A DNA stretch of 12,480 bases, taken from contig DBRM01000084.1 of the NCBI GenBank assembly GCA_002305965.1, positions 1-12,480 of the forward strand. Reading direction: 5' to 3'. A program made the position numbers and the translations under genes. The stretch's first letter is position 1; the number at the start of each line of letters is the position of its first letter. The notes beneath the pieces are model-generated. The model was not told the DNA's origin, searched no databases, and saw nothing but the letters and a program-made list of their open reading frames with translations. This document shows, piece after piece, positions 5,846 to 12,480 of this stretch. The DNA comes from Syntrophomonas sp. UBA1368. Lineage in GTDB: Bacteria; Bacillota; Syntrophomonadia; Syntrophomonadales; Syntrophomonadaceae.

Positions 5846-6673
5846 TTAATTGGTAAACCATTGGGTCACATAAAGGTAGCTGCCTTTTTGATAAAAGCCC
5901 AGCCCGACTTTCTTAAAACTGCTGTTCAAGATATTGGCTTTGTGGCCGGAAGAATTCATAAAAGCATTGTGAGCACCGATAACACTGGTGTTCTTGGCAA
6001 TATTTTCTCCGGCACTTCGATATGTAATGCCCAGGCTTTTCATCATTTCAAAGGGCGAACCATAAGTGGGCGAAGTATGGGAAAAATATCCGTTTACTGC
6101 CATATCTTTCGATTTAAGCGTTGCTCCTTCACACAAGCTTTTGTCCAGTGACAATGAGCTTACCCCAGCTGCACTGCGGGCATTGTTAATGTATGACAAC
6201 ATTTCTGTCTGCATGGCGTTGAAATTACTGGTCACTGTACCAGTTCCGGTACCGTTACCACCGCCTGAAACAGGGGGAGTTACCGGGGGTGTGCTGGGGA
6301 CTGCCGGCGGATTACCGGGAGTTGCCGGGGGAGTGCTGGGAGTCACAGGCGTTTTAGGTACGGGTGTGATAACAACAGGCTTTTGGTAAATTCTTTTAAT
6401 GACCACCGGTGAATAATATTTGGTTTTGCTTACGGTTGTTGAGCCGTTTAAGAGCGAGATAAGTTTACTATACTCAGAACTGGAAGTATTGCTGATGATT
6501 TTAACGACAGGAGCAGAGGTGGCAGTTGTCCTGCTAAAATAATCAGCCAGGTCGATGTCAGCAGAACCTAATCGGGTGTAAGTGATTTGTTGATTACAGT
6601 CTGCTGCCGCCGCAGTCAGCGGTGACAGGGCGGAAAAGAAAACAACGAGTGCAATGGTCAATAGTTTCTGCAT
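5846..6673 (-). CDS. secreted CAP-domain (SCP/PR1, YkwD-like) protein
   Basis: This 275-aa exported protein has a Sec signal peptide (1-24: K4, a hydrophobic core, then AAAA). An N-terminal region of no recognised fold (25-100) is followed by a Pro/Thr-rich linker (about 100-136) and a Gly/Thr stretch (137-147). The CAP domain spans about 155-273. Its conserved residues are visible: H199 in YFSHTSP, E223 in AGENIA and H244 in SSGHKANIL, the cavity residues that bind metal in this family. Clostridial and bacilli YkwD-type proteins are surface or spore-associated, with no agreed enzymatic activity. The linker suggests the CAP domain is held away from the cell surface. The start has AAAGGAGG 6 nt upstream. 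It is a single-gene unit with its own strong terminator. Confidence 0.93.
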   Translation of the reverse strand: MQKLLTIALVVFFSALSPLTAAAADCNQQITYTRLGSADIDLADYFSRTTATSAPVVKIISNTSSSEYSKLISLLNGSTTVSKTKYYSPVVIKRIYQKPVVITPVPKTPVTPSTPPATPGNPPAVPSTPPVTPPVSGGGNGTGTGTVTSNFNAMQTEMLSYINNARSAAGVSSLSLDKSLCEGATLKSKDMAVNGYFSHTSPTYGSPFEMMKSLGITYRSAGENIAKNTSVIGAHNAFMNSSGHKANILNSSFKKVGLGFYQKGSYLYVTQWFTN

Positions 6674-6847
6674 ATTTTTCCTCCTTTGTCGTTTTATGCT
6701 TCTAAATATAATTGAGAACCAGCAAAAAAAATAGAAGTAAATATTGCCAATATACTCCTAATTAGGTTTAAATGGGCATTTAAGAACATGTGTCTGCGAA
6801 GTGGTTTTTACAAAAAACGTCACAAAATTTAATTATACATTGGTTTA

Positions 6848-6856
6848 TGTTATAAT
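6848..6856 (+). promoter_or_regulatory. extended -10 promoter of the 132-aa gene
   Basis: TGTTATAAT contains a TGn extension followed by a perfect TATAAT (6851-6856), 45 nt before the ATG at 6901. The -35 region (TTTAAT at 6828-6833, 17-nt spacing) is weak, as is usual for extended -10 promoters. A 10-bp palindrome, CCTAATTAGG, lies at 6757-6766 in the same intergenic space. Confidence 0.6.
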
Positions 6857-6900
6857 TTGAACAAGATCAACTGATCAATATTTGAAGGGGGGCTGATAAT

Positions 6901-7299
6901 ATGACCAAAGAAAAATCCATTGATGAACGGGTGAGATTCCAGGTTCGACTCATATTTAAAAATGTCCATGCTATTGATTTCTCCAAAATGGCCGAGTCAG
7001 CTAAAAGATCCTTGATCGATTTGTTAAGTATCCATGTCAAAACCATTGAAGTTAAACATTACGGCCTGCTGATGTCAGGCAAAGGACCGATTATGGAGAT
7101 CCTGCGGGTCTGTGAAAATTTCTATACCATAACCAACGAAGGTGGTATAGAAATCGTAGTCCATATCGGTAAACAGCCGACCATGTACATCAAAGAGGGC
7201 TTGATCCATGATCTGATGAAAGAAAAAGATGATTTCAACCTGCCTGAATTCGATGATGGTGTACCGGATGAGGACGAGCTGGACCGGAACATCTTATAA
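6901..7299 (+). CDS. unrecognised 132-aa protein with acidic C-terminus
   Basis: I do not recognise this family. The protein is cytoplasmic by appearance, with no signal or membrane segment. Residues 1-75 look like alternating helices and strands with several Lys and Arg, including a helix at about 28-44. IEIVVHIGKQPTMYIKEGLIHDLM (83-106) reads as two strands and a helix. The tail (109-129) is very acidic: DDFNLPEFDDGVPDEDELD. Such tails often mimic nucleic acid or bind basic partners, but that is inference. The ribosome-binding site is a GGGGGG run (6886-6891), and a promoter and terminator flank it, so it is expressed as a single gene. The region's codon use does not stand out from the neighbours. 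Confidence 0.8.
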   Translation: MTKEKSIDERVRFQVRLIFKNVHAIDFSKMAESAKRSLIDLLSIHVKTIEVKHYGLLMSGKGPIMEILRVCENFYTITNEGGIEIVVHIGKQPTMYIKEGLIHDLMKEKDDFNLPEFDDGVPDEDELDRNIL

Positions 7300-7336
7300 A
7301 CAGATCATCATAAGAGCATAATTTCATTTTACACAC

Positions 7337-7380
7337 AAGCCCCGCCTGGTCACTGCAGTGCAGCTGATCGCGGGGCTTTT
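7337..7380 (+). terminator. intrinsic terminator after the 132-aa gene
   Basis: AAGCCCCGC (7337-7345) pairs with GCGGGGCTT (7370-7378), followed by only four T (7377-7380). The 24-nt loop contains the small palindrome CACTGCAGTG and could fold further. It lies 38 nt after the stop and before the next promoter. Confidence 0.75.
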
Positions 7381-7392
7381 CGCAGCGAAGTA

Positions 7393-7421
7393 TTGGTTAA
7401 TAGTTGGCCATGGTTTACAAT
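7393..7421 (+). promoter_or_regulatory. promoter of the YccF-DUF4870 operon
   Basis: TTGGTT (7393-7398) and TACAAT (7416-7421) are separated by exactly 17 nt and lie 43 nt before the chosen start of the YccF-like gene. The -10 matches 5 of 6 bases; the -35 is weaker. Confidence 0.55.
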
Positions 7422-7463
7422 TTAAGTAGTTTTAAATCCGTTTACGCAGATGGAGGTGAGATG

Positions 7464-7838
7464 ATGAGATTGATCGGCAACATTTTCTGGCTGCTGATTG
7501 GCGGGGTCATCGCTGCCATCGCATGGTTTTTGGCAGGAGCTTTACTGTGCATAACTATAATCGGTATTCCTTTCGGACTGCAGTGTTTTAAAATCGCCGG
7601 CTTTGTCCTCTGGCCTTTCGGCAGGGAGATAGAACTTGGCAACTTCGGGGCGGGCGGATTGATCGGAAATATTATCTGGGTCATTGTATTCGGCTGGGAG
7701 TTTTTCCTGGCCCATCTTGCTATCGCTGCATTGTTTTTTATTACGATTATCGGAATACCCTTTGGTCTGCAGCATATAAAACTTGCAAAGCTGGGGCTGA
7801 TACCCTTTGGAGCCCAAATCAAACCAGTGGGTCAATAG
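7464..7838 (+). CDS. YccF family (DUF307) inner membrane protein
   Basis: This 124-aa integral membrane protein belongs to the YccF family, whose biochemical function is not established. The signature is duplicated: ITIIGIPFGLQCFKIA...LWPFG (30-53) recurs as ITIIGIPFGLQHIKLA...LIPFG (93-116), 63 residues apart, so the protein looks like a tandem duplication of one hydrophobic half. Hydrophobic segments lie at about 4-35 and 65-97. Three ATGs are possible. The one at 7464 is preferred because GGAGG ends 7 nt upstream; 7461 is only 4 nt away, and 7404 would add 20 polar residues and sit within the promoter. The gene is followed 37 nt later by DUF4870 without a terminator, so the two are co-transcribed. 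Confidence 0.88.
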   Translation: MRLIGNIFWLLIGGVIAAIAWFLAGALLCITIIGIPFGLQCFKIAGFVLWPFGREIELGNFGAGGLIGNIIWVIVFGWEFFLAHLAIAALFFITIIGIPFGLQHIKLAKLGLIPFGAQIKPVGQ

Positions 7839-7875
7839 GGAATCCTGGATCACATAAGACGAAGGAGGCAGAACC

Positions 7876-8259
7876 ATGAATGTTGATGAACAAACCGGAC
7901 GCAATTGGGCAACCGGCTGTCATATTGCCGCGCTGGCTATATACCTGGGGATCCCTTTTGGGAATCTGTTGGGCCCATTGCTGATTTGGGTGTTTAAGAA
8001 GAACGAATATGACCTGGTGGAAGACCAGGGCAAAGAAGTGCTTAACTTTCAGATTTCATTAATGATCTATGGCTTCGTCCTGTCGGCATTGGGGGCTCTT
8101 TTCTTCATTACATTGGTGCTGATTCCCATTGCAATCGTTTTTCTCATCTTGATTGGCTGCTTGTTTTTATTCAGTCTGGCCATGACCATCATCGGAGCGA
8201 TCCACGCCAGCAACGGGGAAGCTTATAGGTACCCATTGACAATAAGGCTGATACAATAA
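7876..8259 (+). CDS. DUF4870 domain membrane protein
   Basis: This 127-aa integral membrane protein fits DUF4870 (Tic20-like small membrane proteins): a polar N-terminus with NWATGCHIAALA (9-20), first helix about 14-38, the conserved loop KKNEYDLVEDQGKEVLNFQ (41-59), then long hydrophobic helices (about 60-78 and 79-111) and a short C-terminal AIHASNGEAYRYPLTI (108-123). The family's role is not known. AAGGAGG lies 8 nt upstream of the ATG. Pairing with a YccF-like gene in one transcript suggests a joint membrane role, possibly in envelope stress or metabolite handling; that is inference. It ends at a GC-rich hairpin before the convergent kinase gene. Confidence 0.88.
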   Translation: MNVDEQTGRNWATGCHIAALAIYLGIPFGNLLGPLLIWVFKKNEYDLVEDQGKEVLNFQISLMIYGFVLSALGALFFITLVLIPIAIVFLILIGCLFLFSLAMTIIGAIHASNGEAYRYPLTIRLIQ

Positions 8260-8263
8260 TAGA

Positions 8264-8294
8264 CCCCCTTGCATCTTTCCTGATGTCAAGGGGG
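8264..8294. terminator. shared hairpin terminator between DUF4870 and pyridoxal kinase genes
   Basis: CCCCCTTGCAT (8264-8274) pairs with ATG-T-CAAGGGGG (8283-8294) with one bulged T and an 8-nt loop. It lies in the 49-bp space between two convergent genes. Neither side has a strong T-run (TCTATTATT on the minus side), so efficiency is uncertain, but the position favours a bidirectional terminator. Confidence 0.65.
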
Positions 8295-8308
8295 CGGACC
8301 AACCACAT

Positions 8309-9157
8309 TTAAATACCCAACTGCTGTATCAACTTAGGAAGTCCCTGTTCGAAATTGACCCCAAAACGGATATCCGTACCTGCTGCTTTGGTGCGGGCGA
8401 TGCTGCCTACCGTAAAGTCAACTGCAATTTCAGCAGCCCGGGCAATATTGATATCATTTAACAAGGCTGCGGTGAGGGCACTGGCAAATACATCGCCGGT
8501 TCCATGAAAATATCCTTCGAGCCAATCTGAAAAGGCATAACTGATTTCACCGGTTTTGCTGTCATAGGACGCAGCTCCCAGCCGGTGATGGTCGAAATAT
8601 ACCCCGGTCAGCACAACTTTCCCTGCGCCCAATCCGGCCAGTTTCTTGAGCAAATCTTCTATATAAGCTTGAGTGTATGGGCCCTCCAGGTATGGTTCAT
8701 CCAGCATCAAAACGGTTTCTGTAATATTGGGAACGATTACATCGGCCTTGGTGCATAGTTTTCTCATACCCTCGGGGAAGTTGGGGGGGAATATCTTGTA
8801 TAATTGGCCGTTATCTGCCATGACCGGATCTACGATGATCAAATTGTCAGGGGTTTTAAGACGGTCAAATATCTCGGCAACGATATTGATCTGCTCAAAA
8901 GAACCCAGGAATCCTGTATATAAAGCATCAAACTCCAGATCCAGTGTCTGCCAGTGATCAATGATGGGCAGGATATCCTCGGTCAGATCCCGGTAAGTCC
9001 AGCCCGAAATACCACCGGTATGGGTGGAAAGCACGGCAGTGGGGATGCAGCTGACTTCGATTCCCGCTGCAGAAATGATCGGCAGAGCAACGGTTAAAGA
9101 GCATTTGCCGAAACAGGAGATGTCATGAATGGCGGCAATTCTTTTTTGTTTCCGCAT
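8309..9157 (-). CDS. pyridoxal/pyridoxamine kinase (PdxY/PdxK family)
   Basis: The enzyme phosphorylates pyridoxal, pyridoxamine or pyridoxine with ATP in the vitamin B6 salvage route, in the cytoplasm. It is a ribokinase-fold protein of 282 residues, normal for the family. Diagnostic segments are HDISCFGKCSLTVALPI (11-27), the substrate loop STHTGG (44-49), VDPVMADNGQLY (109-120), the IVPNITE turn (141-147) and the anion-hole GTGD (219-222) with catalytic D222. The ribosome-binding site is CAGGTGA. A strong promoter immediately upstream gives it an independent transcript. The substrate preference between the PdxK and PdxY subgroups cannot be decided here, so no symbol is given. A MocR-like remnant, a family that includes B6 regulators, lies 2.5 kb away; no link can be shown. 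Confidence 0.93.
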   Translation of the reverse strand: MRKQKRIAAIHDISCFGKCSLTVALPIISAAGIEVSCIPTAVLSTHTGGISGWTYRDLTEDILPIIDHWQTLDLEFDALYTGFLGSFEQINIVAEIFDRLKTPDNLIIVDPVMADNGQLYKIFPPNFPEGMRKLCTKADVIVPNITETVLMLDEPYLEGPYTQAYIEDLLKKLAGLGAGKVVLTGVYFDHHRLGAASYDSKTGEISYAFSDWLEGYFHGTGDVFASALTAALLNDINIARAAEIAVDFTVGSIARTKAAGTDIRFGVNFEQGLPKLIQQLGI

Positions 9158-9191
9158 GAAAAGTTCACCTGCTCTCTATAAGATAATTTTA

Positions 9192-9220
9192 AGCATAACG
9201 CCCTGCCCTCAACGTGTCAA
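9192..9220 (-). promoter_or_regulatory. strong sigma-A type promoter of the pyridoxal kinase gene
   Basis: On the minus strand TTGACA (9220-9215) precedes TATGCT (9197-9192) by exactly 17 nt, 34 nt before the start codon. The -35 is perfect consensus. It starts 19 nt after the LysE-family stop, so the kinase has its own promoter even if read-through from upstream also occurs. Confidence 0.8.
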
Positions 9221-9238
9221 GAAAAGGAAGGCGGAATA

Positions 9239-9901
9239 TTATGTATTCATTACGGGCAGCCCTATGAATCCGGAATAAATAAAGTATCCTCCTAAACCCA
9301 GCATAAAAACCCCGCAAATCGTTAATATCCCCTGATAGATCCGGGGAGATATGAATCCTGCCCCTTTGCTGACCAGGTATGCGATGGCAGTGTACCAGAC
9401 AAAATCAGCCAGGATATGGCCGGAGAAAAAGGAGACGATCCCCAGGGAACCACTTTTCAATGCCATCGTCAAATAGCCGAGTCCGATGGTTACCCACCAG
9501 ATGATCCAGTAAGGATTGGCGGCAGAAATAATGATTCCAGACAAAACAGGGTGCATCGTCCCGTGACGTTCGATGGTCATGGCCGCCTGGTTGTCAAAAT
9601 GCTGCAGTTTACCGGTCAAAACATCACGAATCATGGTAAAACCGAAGTAGATTAAAAAAATACCGCCGGCCAGTGCAATGACAGTGGCTACCGCTGGCCG
9701 GACCAAAAAACTGGCTGCGCCGGCTAAAAGCGCCATGATCAAGGCCAGTTCCAGTAAACCATGACCTAAAACCAGCAGCGGACCGGCCCAAAAACCCCGC
9801 TCAGCACTGGAATAAATATCAGCGGTCAGTAAAGGCCCGGGCATCATTGCCCCAGATAAGCCTACGATAAAAGCGGTGGTAAAAAGGAACGTGATTTCCA
9901 T
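9239..9901 (-). CDS. LysE/RhtB family amino acid exporter
   Basis: This 220-aa polytopic membrane protein exports amino acids or related small molecules, most likely by proton antiport, across the cytoplasmic membrane. The LysE signature GAMMPGPLL (17-25) is near the N-terminus and ANPYWIIWW (128-136) begins the second half. About six hydrophobic segments are visible (2-25, 38-65, 68-92, 116-145, 155-178, 190-213). The usual length is 190-220. The substrate cannot be told from sequence. It starts 4 nt after the stop of the MFS gene, with GGGAGAA about 9 nt upstream of the ATG, inside the end of that gene, so the pair is translationally coupled and both are exporters. No terminator follows. 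Confidence 0.92.
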   Translation of the reverse strand: MEITFLFTTAFIVGLSGAMMPGPLLTADIYSSAERGFWAGPLLVLGHGLLELALIMALLAGAASFLVRPAVATVIALAGGIFLIYFGFTMIRDVLTGKLQHFDNQAAMTIERHGTMHPVLSGIIISAANPYWIIWWVTIGLGYLTMALKSGSLGIVSFFSGHILADFVWYTAIAYLVSKGAGFISPRIYQGILTICGVFMLGLGGYFIYSGFIGLPVMNT

Positions 9902-9905
9902 CTAA

Positions 9906-11108
9906 CTATTCTCCCACGTTTTCCCTGTTATTTGCATGAACGGCTGTCTTCAGACGTGACCCGTACAGCAGCACTGCCAGTGCCGACAAAGTGATGATCA
10001 CGCCCGTATAATAATTCAAGTTCAATGCCTGGTCAAGCATAAAGCCGCCTAAGGATGGCCCGATCGCACGGCCCAGGCTGTCATAGCCTTGTAGAATCCC
10101 CATCGCCGAACCTTGTGAGCCTTGCGTTCTTTTGGAGACCGCGGCAGAGATGGAAGGGCGTATGAGGCCGGTGCCTGCTGCAAAGATGGCCATAAAAACG
10201 ATAGAACTTGGGATATTAAAAGTAAAAATAAAGAGAGCAAGACTCAGGCCTAATAGGGTTATGCCGATGGAAGCAGTTTTTTCCTCGCCCAGCCGGTTGA
10301 TCATTTTCCCGGTAAGCATTCCCTGTACCAATGCTGAAACCACTCCTGCAGTGGTAAAAGCCCAGCCGATGTCACGGGCGGTAAAGCCCAGTTTCATTTC
10401 CGTAAAAAGAGCAAAGGTCCCCTGATGGATTGATTCACCGGTACTGGCCAGCATCATTACGAAAAACAGGATTACAAAAGGGCTCTTTAATCCTTCCAGC
10501 AGAGAGGCATGCTGTACTTTTTTCTTTTGATAGACCCGCTTTTCAGCAGGCAGAGATTCAGGCAGTAATCGCCACACTGCTGCAGCATTAAAAAGTGCTA
10601 ATATACCGGCGAAGACGAAAGGAAAGGCCAGCGATATTCCGGATAAAAGACCGCCGATGGCCGGGCCAAAGATCATACCCATGCCCATGGCAGCCCCGAT
10701 CATCCCCATAGCGTTACCTCTCTTTTCCGGACTGGTGGAATCGGCAACGTAGGCCATGGCAGTCGGCATGGTAGCGCAAGATAAGGAACCGCCGATGATA
10801 CGAAATAAGAATAACATCCACAATTGAGTGGAAAAGCCAAACAGGATAAAGGTGAAGGCAAAGCCGATTATGCCCGTTAATAATACCGGCCTGCGTCCTA
10901 CACGGTCAGAGTAAGCCCCCCATATAGGAGCGAATATAAACTGGCATATGGCATATACGGTCATCAGCAAGCCTAATTGAAAGGCACTGGCGCCCATGGA
11001 TTCTGCGTAATATGGCAAAACAGGCATGATGATGCTGAAACCGATGCCAACCAAAAATATGGAAGCGAATAAAACGCTCATATGTTTAGTTTCTTGTGAG
11101 ATCCTCAT
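9906..11108 (-). CDS. MFS efflux transporter (DHA1/TetA-like)
   Basis: This 400-aa major facilitator with about 12 membrane helices is likely a proton-coupled drug or metabolite exporter. Motif A, GAYSDRVGRRPVLL (64-77), lies in the loop between helices 2 and 3. The antiporter motif C, GAAMGMGMIFGPAIGG (138-153), lies in helix 5; both are hallmarks of the 12-helix drug:H+ antiporters. The length fits the family. The start is supported by AGGAGGAG 8 nt upstream. It is the first gene of a two-gene operon with the LysE-family exporter. The substrate is unknown. A palindromic ACATAT-TT-ATATGT lies about 50 nt upstream of the start and might be an operator, but no regulator gene is next door. Confidence 0.94.
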   Translation of the reverse strand: MRISQETKHMSVLFASIFLVGIGFSIIMPVLPYYAESMGASAFQLGLLMTVYAICQFIFAPIWGAYSDRVGRRPVLLTGIIGFAFTFILFGFSTQLWMLFLFRIIGGSLSCATMPTAMAYVADSTSPEKRGNAMGMIGAAMGMGMIFGPAIGGLLSGISLAFPFVFAGILALFNAAAVWRLLPESLPAEKRVYQKKKVQHASLLEGLKSPFVILFFVMMLASTGESIHQGTFALFTEMKLGFTARDIGWAFTTAGVVSALVQGMLTGKMINRLGEEKTASIGITLLGLSLALFIFTFNIPSSIVFMAIFAAGTGLIRPSISAAVSKRTQGSQGSAMGILQGYDSLGRAIGPSLGGFMLDQALNLNYYTGVIITLSALAVLLYGSRLKTAVHANNRENVGE

Positions 11109-11155
11109 GGATACTGCTCCTCCTGATTAAAACAGGGTTTAACAGTATTATCCTG

Positions 11156-11169
11156 ACATATTTATATGT
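11156..11169. promoter_or_regulatory. inverted repeat, possible operator of the MFS-LysE operon
   Basis: ACATAT (11156-11161), TT, ATATGT (11164-11169) is a 14-bp inverted repeat 48 nt upstream of the MFS start. Minus-strand TTGCCA and GATAAT elements flank it, but with 20-nt spacing. Efflux genes are often controlled by such sites; no regulator gene is visible nearby. Confidence 0.35.
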
Positions 11170-11211
11170 GGTTGGCAATAAATAAAAATCACGCCCCTTT
11201 CAGATTGCCTT

Positions 11212-11307
11212 GCTCTTGACCATTTTTGCCCGCTCTGTTTTGCAGGTCAAAAAAGGCCAAGCGCGACCCTGATGGAGTGTTCTGCGCTTGACCCTTTTTT
11301 GCCCGCA
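11212..11307. repeat. two near-identical 22-23-bp direct repeats
   Basis: Copy 1 at 11212-11233 (GCTCTTGACCATTTTTGCCC then GC) and copy 2 at 11284-11306 (GCGCTTGACCCTTTTTTGCC then CGC) differ at two bases and one indel. They are 72 bp apart. Copy 2 forms one arm of the sleB terminator hairpin. The arrangement suggests duplication of the terminator arm or insertion of a small repeat element. Confidence 0.6.
11248..11301 (-). terminator. intrinsic terminator of sleB
   Basis: On the minus strand CAAAAAAGGGTCAAGCGC (11301-11284) pairs with GCGCTTGGCCTTTTTTG (11264-11248) with one bulge and one G-T wobble, around a 19-nt loop. The distal arm ends in T6. It starts 35 nt after the sleB stop. Confidence 0.8.
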
Positions 11308-11335
11308 GCAGGAAAATCCCTGCTTATTTCAAAAC

Positions 11336-12040
11336 TTACTTTGCAAATACATGGCGGCCAATGGTGGTAATGATCGGCCGGCTCCAGACCCATTTGCTGG
11401 TAGCTGTGACCGGATTCCAGTAATAAAGAGCGCCGCCGGTGGGATCCCATCCGTTTAAAGCATCCCGGGCTGCATTGAAAGCGGAAGCATCGGGTTTGAG
11501 ATAAAATTGACCGTCACTGACTGCCGTAAAGGCACCCGGCTGAAAAATAACTTCCTGGATGGTGGAACCGAAAATCTTGGATTTCAGGCGGTTCAATGCC
11601 ACTGCCGCTACCGCGACTTTGCCGGTATAGGATTCACCTCGGGCTTCTCCATAAATAAGACGAGCCAAATCTGTCAGGTCCTTGCGGGCAGTGTCCAGAA
11701 GTCCTCTGGAGGAATTGGCGCTGTTACCCGGATTGCTGACCTGCCTAACGAGAGCAGCAGCGGTTTGCTTCCCCACGATGCCGTCTACAGCCAGTCCATT
11801 CTGGGCCTGGAAATGTTTTACGGCACTTAAGGTTTTAGGGCCGAATATCCCTTCGGTCCCGCCGGTATCATACCCTAACCAGGTCAGGTCCTGTTGAAGC
11901 TGCTTGACATCATATCCCTGCATGGATTGTTTAAGGACCCGGTCGCCCAGATAAGCGGCCTGTGCATCCTGAGAGGGGAGTATGGTGAAAAACATAAGCA
12001 AGGTTATGAAAATTGTTATACTTTTAATATGTTTACGCAC
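11336..12040 (-). CDS. sleB: spore cortex-lytic enzyme SleB-type hydrolase
   Basis: This exported 234-aa cell-wall hydrolase has the SleB architecture. SleB degrades spore cortex peptidoglycan as a lytic transglycosylase during germination. A Sec signal peptide covers residues 1-28 (RKHIK, hydrophobic core, AQA). A peptidoglycan-binding domain spans about 34-98 (QGYDVKQLQQDLTWLGY, then GIFGPKT and VDGIVGKQT). A short Asn/Ser linker leads to the hydrolase domain (127-232) with YGEARGE (130-136, catalytic Glu probably E132), ALNRLKS and the C-terminal TIGRHVFAK. The GTG at 12040 is chosen: AAGGAGG lies 7 nt upstream and it gives a clean signal peptide; a longer reading adds 54 residues before it. 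ypeB, the usual partner, is not downstream. Clostridia often carry several SleB/CwlJ-like hydrolases, so the exact paralogue is uncertain. Confidence 0.9.
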   Translation of the reverse strand: MRKHIKSITIFITLLMFFTILPSQDAQAAYLGDRVLKQSMQGYDVKQLQQDLTWLGYDTGGTEGIFGPKTLSAVKHFQAQNGLAVDGIVGKQTAAALVRQVSNPGNSANSSRGLLDTARKDLTDLARLIYGEARGESYTGKVAVAAVALNRLKSKIFGSTIQEVIFQPGAFTAVSDGQFYLKPDASAFNAARDALNGWDPTGGALYYWNPVTATSKWVWSRPIITTIGRHVFAK

Positions 12041-12370
12041 TTTTTCGCCTCCTTCCCTAGTATGTAAATGATTGTCACAATTATATTTTATTGTTAAGGC
12101 AAGGCGCAAAACCGATAAATAGGCATGAACTTGTCCGACTTGTTTTGAACCGGCATCGCCGGCAGGTTTTAAAAGAATGTCGCAAAATAACGTCAAATCC
12201 ATACCAGATGGTAAATTGAGGGGAAGAATCTGTAGTTTTAAGAGGTCAGTGCGTTTTTTCCATCAAGCAAAGCAGGAAGAAAAATAGCCGATCTTTAATC
12301 TTTAAGATAAGATAAAATCAATACCAACAACCGGCTCAATGACAGGTTGATGGTAAAGGAGTGGAAAGTA
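12041..12370. other. 330-bp divergent intergenic region between sleB and the right-edge gene
   Basis: It holds the sleB upstream signals (12058-12109), a short CCGGC-ATC-GCCGG hairpin near 12152-12164, an AT-rich stretch with direct ATCTTTA copies near 12293-12306, and the AAAGGAG of the right-edge gene at 12355-12361. I see no further gene or RNA. Confidence 0.5.
12080..12109 (-). promoter_or_regulatory. candidate promoter of sleB
   Basis: On the minus strand TTGCGC (12109-12104) is followed after 18 nt by a perfect TATAAT (12085-12080), 39 nt before the GTG start. A CATACTA (12064-12058), matching the forespore sigma-F/G -10 pattern, lies closer but would put the transcript start inside the ribosome-binding site. 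Confidence 0.4.
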
Positions 12371-12480
12371 TTGGATTTTTTGCTGCAGCGTCACTGGTTC
12401 ACATCAGTACGGAAGAAAGATGAACAATCTATTATTGCGCTGACAGATTACATGGATAACCATATTGAAAGACGGGCAGG
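12371..12480 (+). CDS. 5' end of an unrecognised gene, cut by the window edge
   Basis: AAAGGAG at 12355-12361 is followed after 9 nt by a TTG start and 36 open codons running off the window. The encoded N-terminus begins MDFLLQRHWFTSVRKKDEQ and continues ...IIALTDYMDNHIERR, which is helix-like and charged with no signal peptide. The alternative GTG at 12361 in another frame meets a stop after 20 codons. I cannot name the family from this fragment. Confidence 0.55.
   Translation, partial: MDFLLQRHWFTSVRKKDEQSIIALTDYMDNHIERRA

Noticed and set aside
6757..6766. CCTAATTAGG palindrome as a regulator site
   Set aside because: Ten-base AT-rich palindromes are common by chance and no regulator or second copy was found.
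7391..7410. TTGGTTAATAGTTGG resembling the TTAG repeat at the left edge
   Set aside because: The similarity is short and it is better explained as the -35 and spacer of the YccF operon promoter.
12152..12164. CCGGC-ATC-GCCGG hairpin upstream of sleB as a riboswitch or terminator
   Set aside because: The stem is only 5 bp, no T-run or conserved aptamer features follow, and it is too small for a known riboswitch.

Overview
The window looks like chromosomal DNA from a spore-forming, moderate-GC Firmicute (Clostridia or Negativicutes type). The evidence is strong AAAGGAG/GGAGG ribosome-binding sites before nearly every gene, a SleB-type spore cortex hydrolase with an export signal, a CAP/YkwD-like secreted protein, TTGACA/TATAAT-type promoters and compact hairpin terminators. 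I cannot fix the genus from sequence alone. No rRNA, tRNA, CRISPR array, transposase or integrase was seen.

Layout, left to right. The left edge holds a short TTAG-based tandem repeat and a perfect 8-bp palindrome, then a DEAD-box RNA helicase on the minus strand with a long basic tail. Next is an unrecognised 259-aa protein on the plus strand with a possible PD-(D/E)XK nuclease-like core. Convergent to it is a class-1 S-adenosylmethionine decarboxylase (speD). From 3.8 to 5.1 kb lies a plus-strand run of small membrane or exported proteins: a holin-sized membrane protein, a micro-ORF or broken small gene, a pilin-like protein lacking Glu5, and a DUF1294 protein. A minus-strand SLOG/Rossmann-like protein, a decayed C-terminal remnant of a MocR-type regulator or aminotransferase, and a secreted CAP-domain protein follow. 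Then come an unrecognised acidic-tailed 132-aa protein and a two-gene membrane operon (YccF-like plus DUF4870). The last third is mostly minus strand: a pyridoxal/pyridoxamine kinase with its own strong promoter, an MFS efflux gene and LysE-family exporter gene 4 nt apart, and sleB. The right edge catches the first 36 codons of an unrecognised plus-strand gene with a TTG start.

The genes do not form one pathway. The clear functional units are the MFS-LysE efflux pair, the YccF-DUF4870 pair and several single-gene transcription units (helicase, speD, CAP protein, pyridoxal kinase, sleB). I found no convincing new multi-gene system. The items most worth following are the orphan nuclease-like protein, the MocR remnant with in-frame stops, the pilin-like protein with Asn in place of Glu5, and a pair of near-identical 22-23-bp direct repeats, one of which is an arm of the sleB terminator hairpin.
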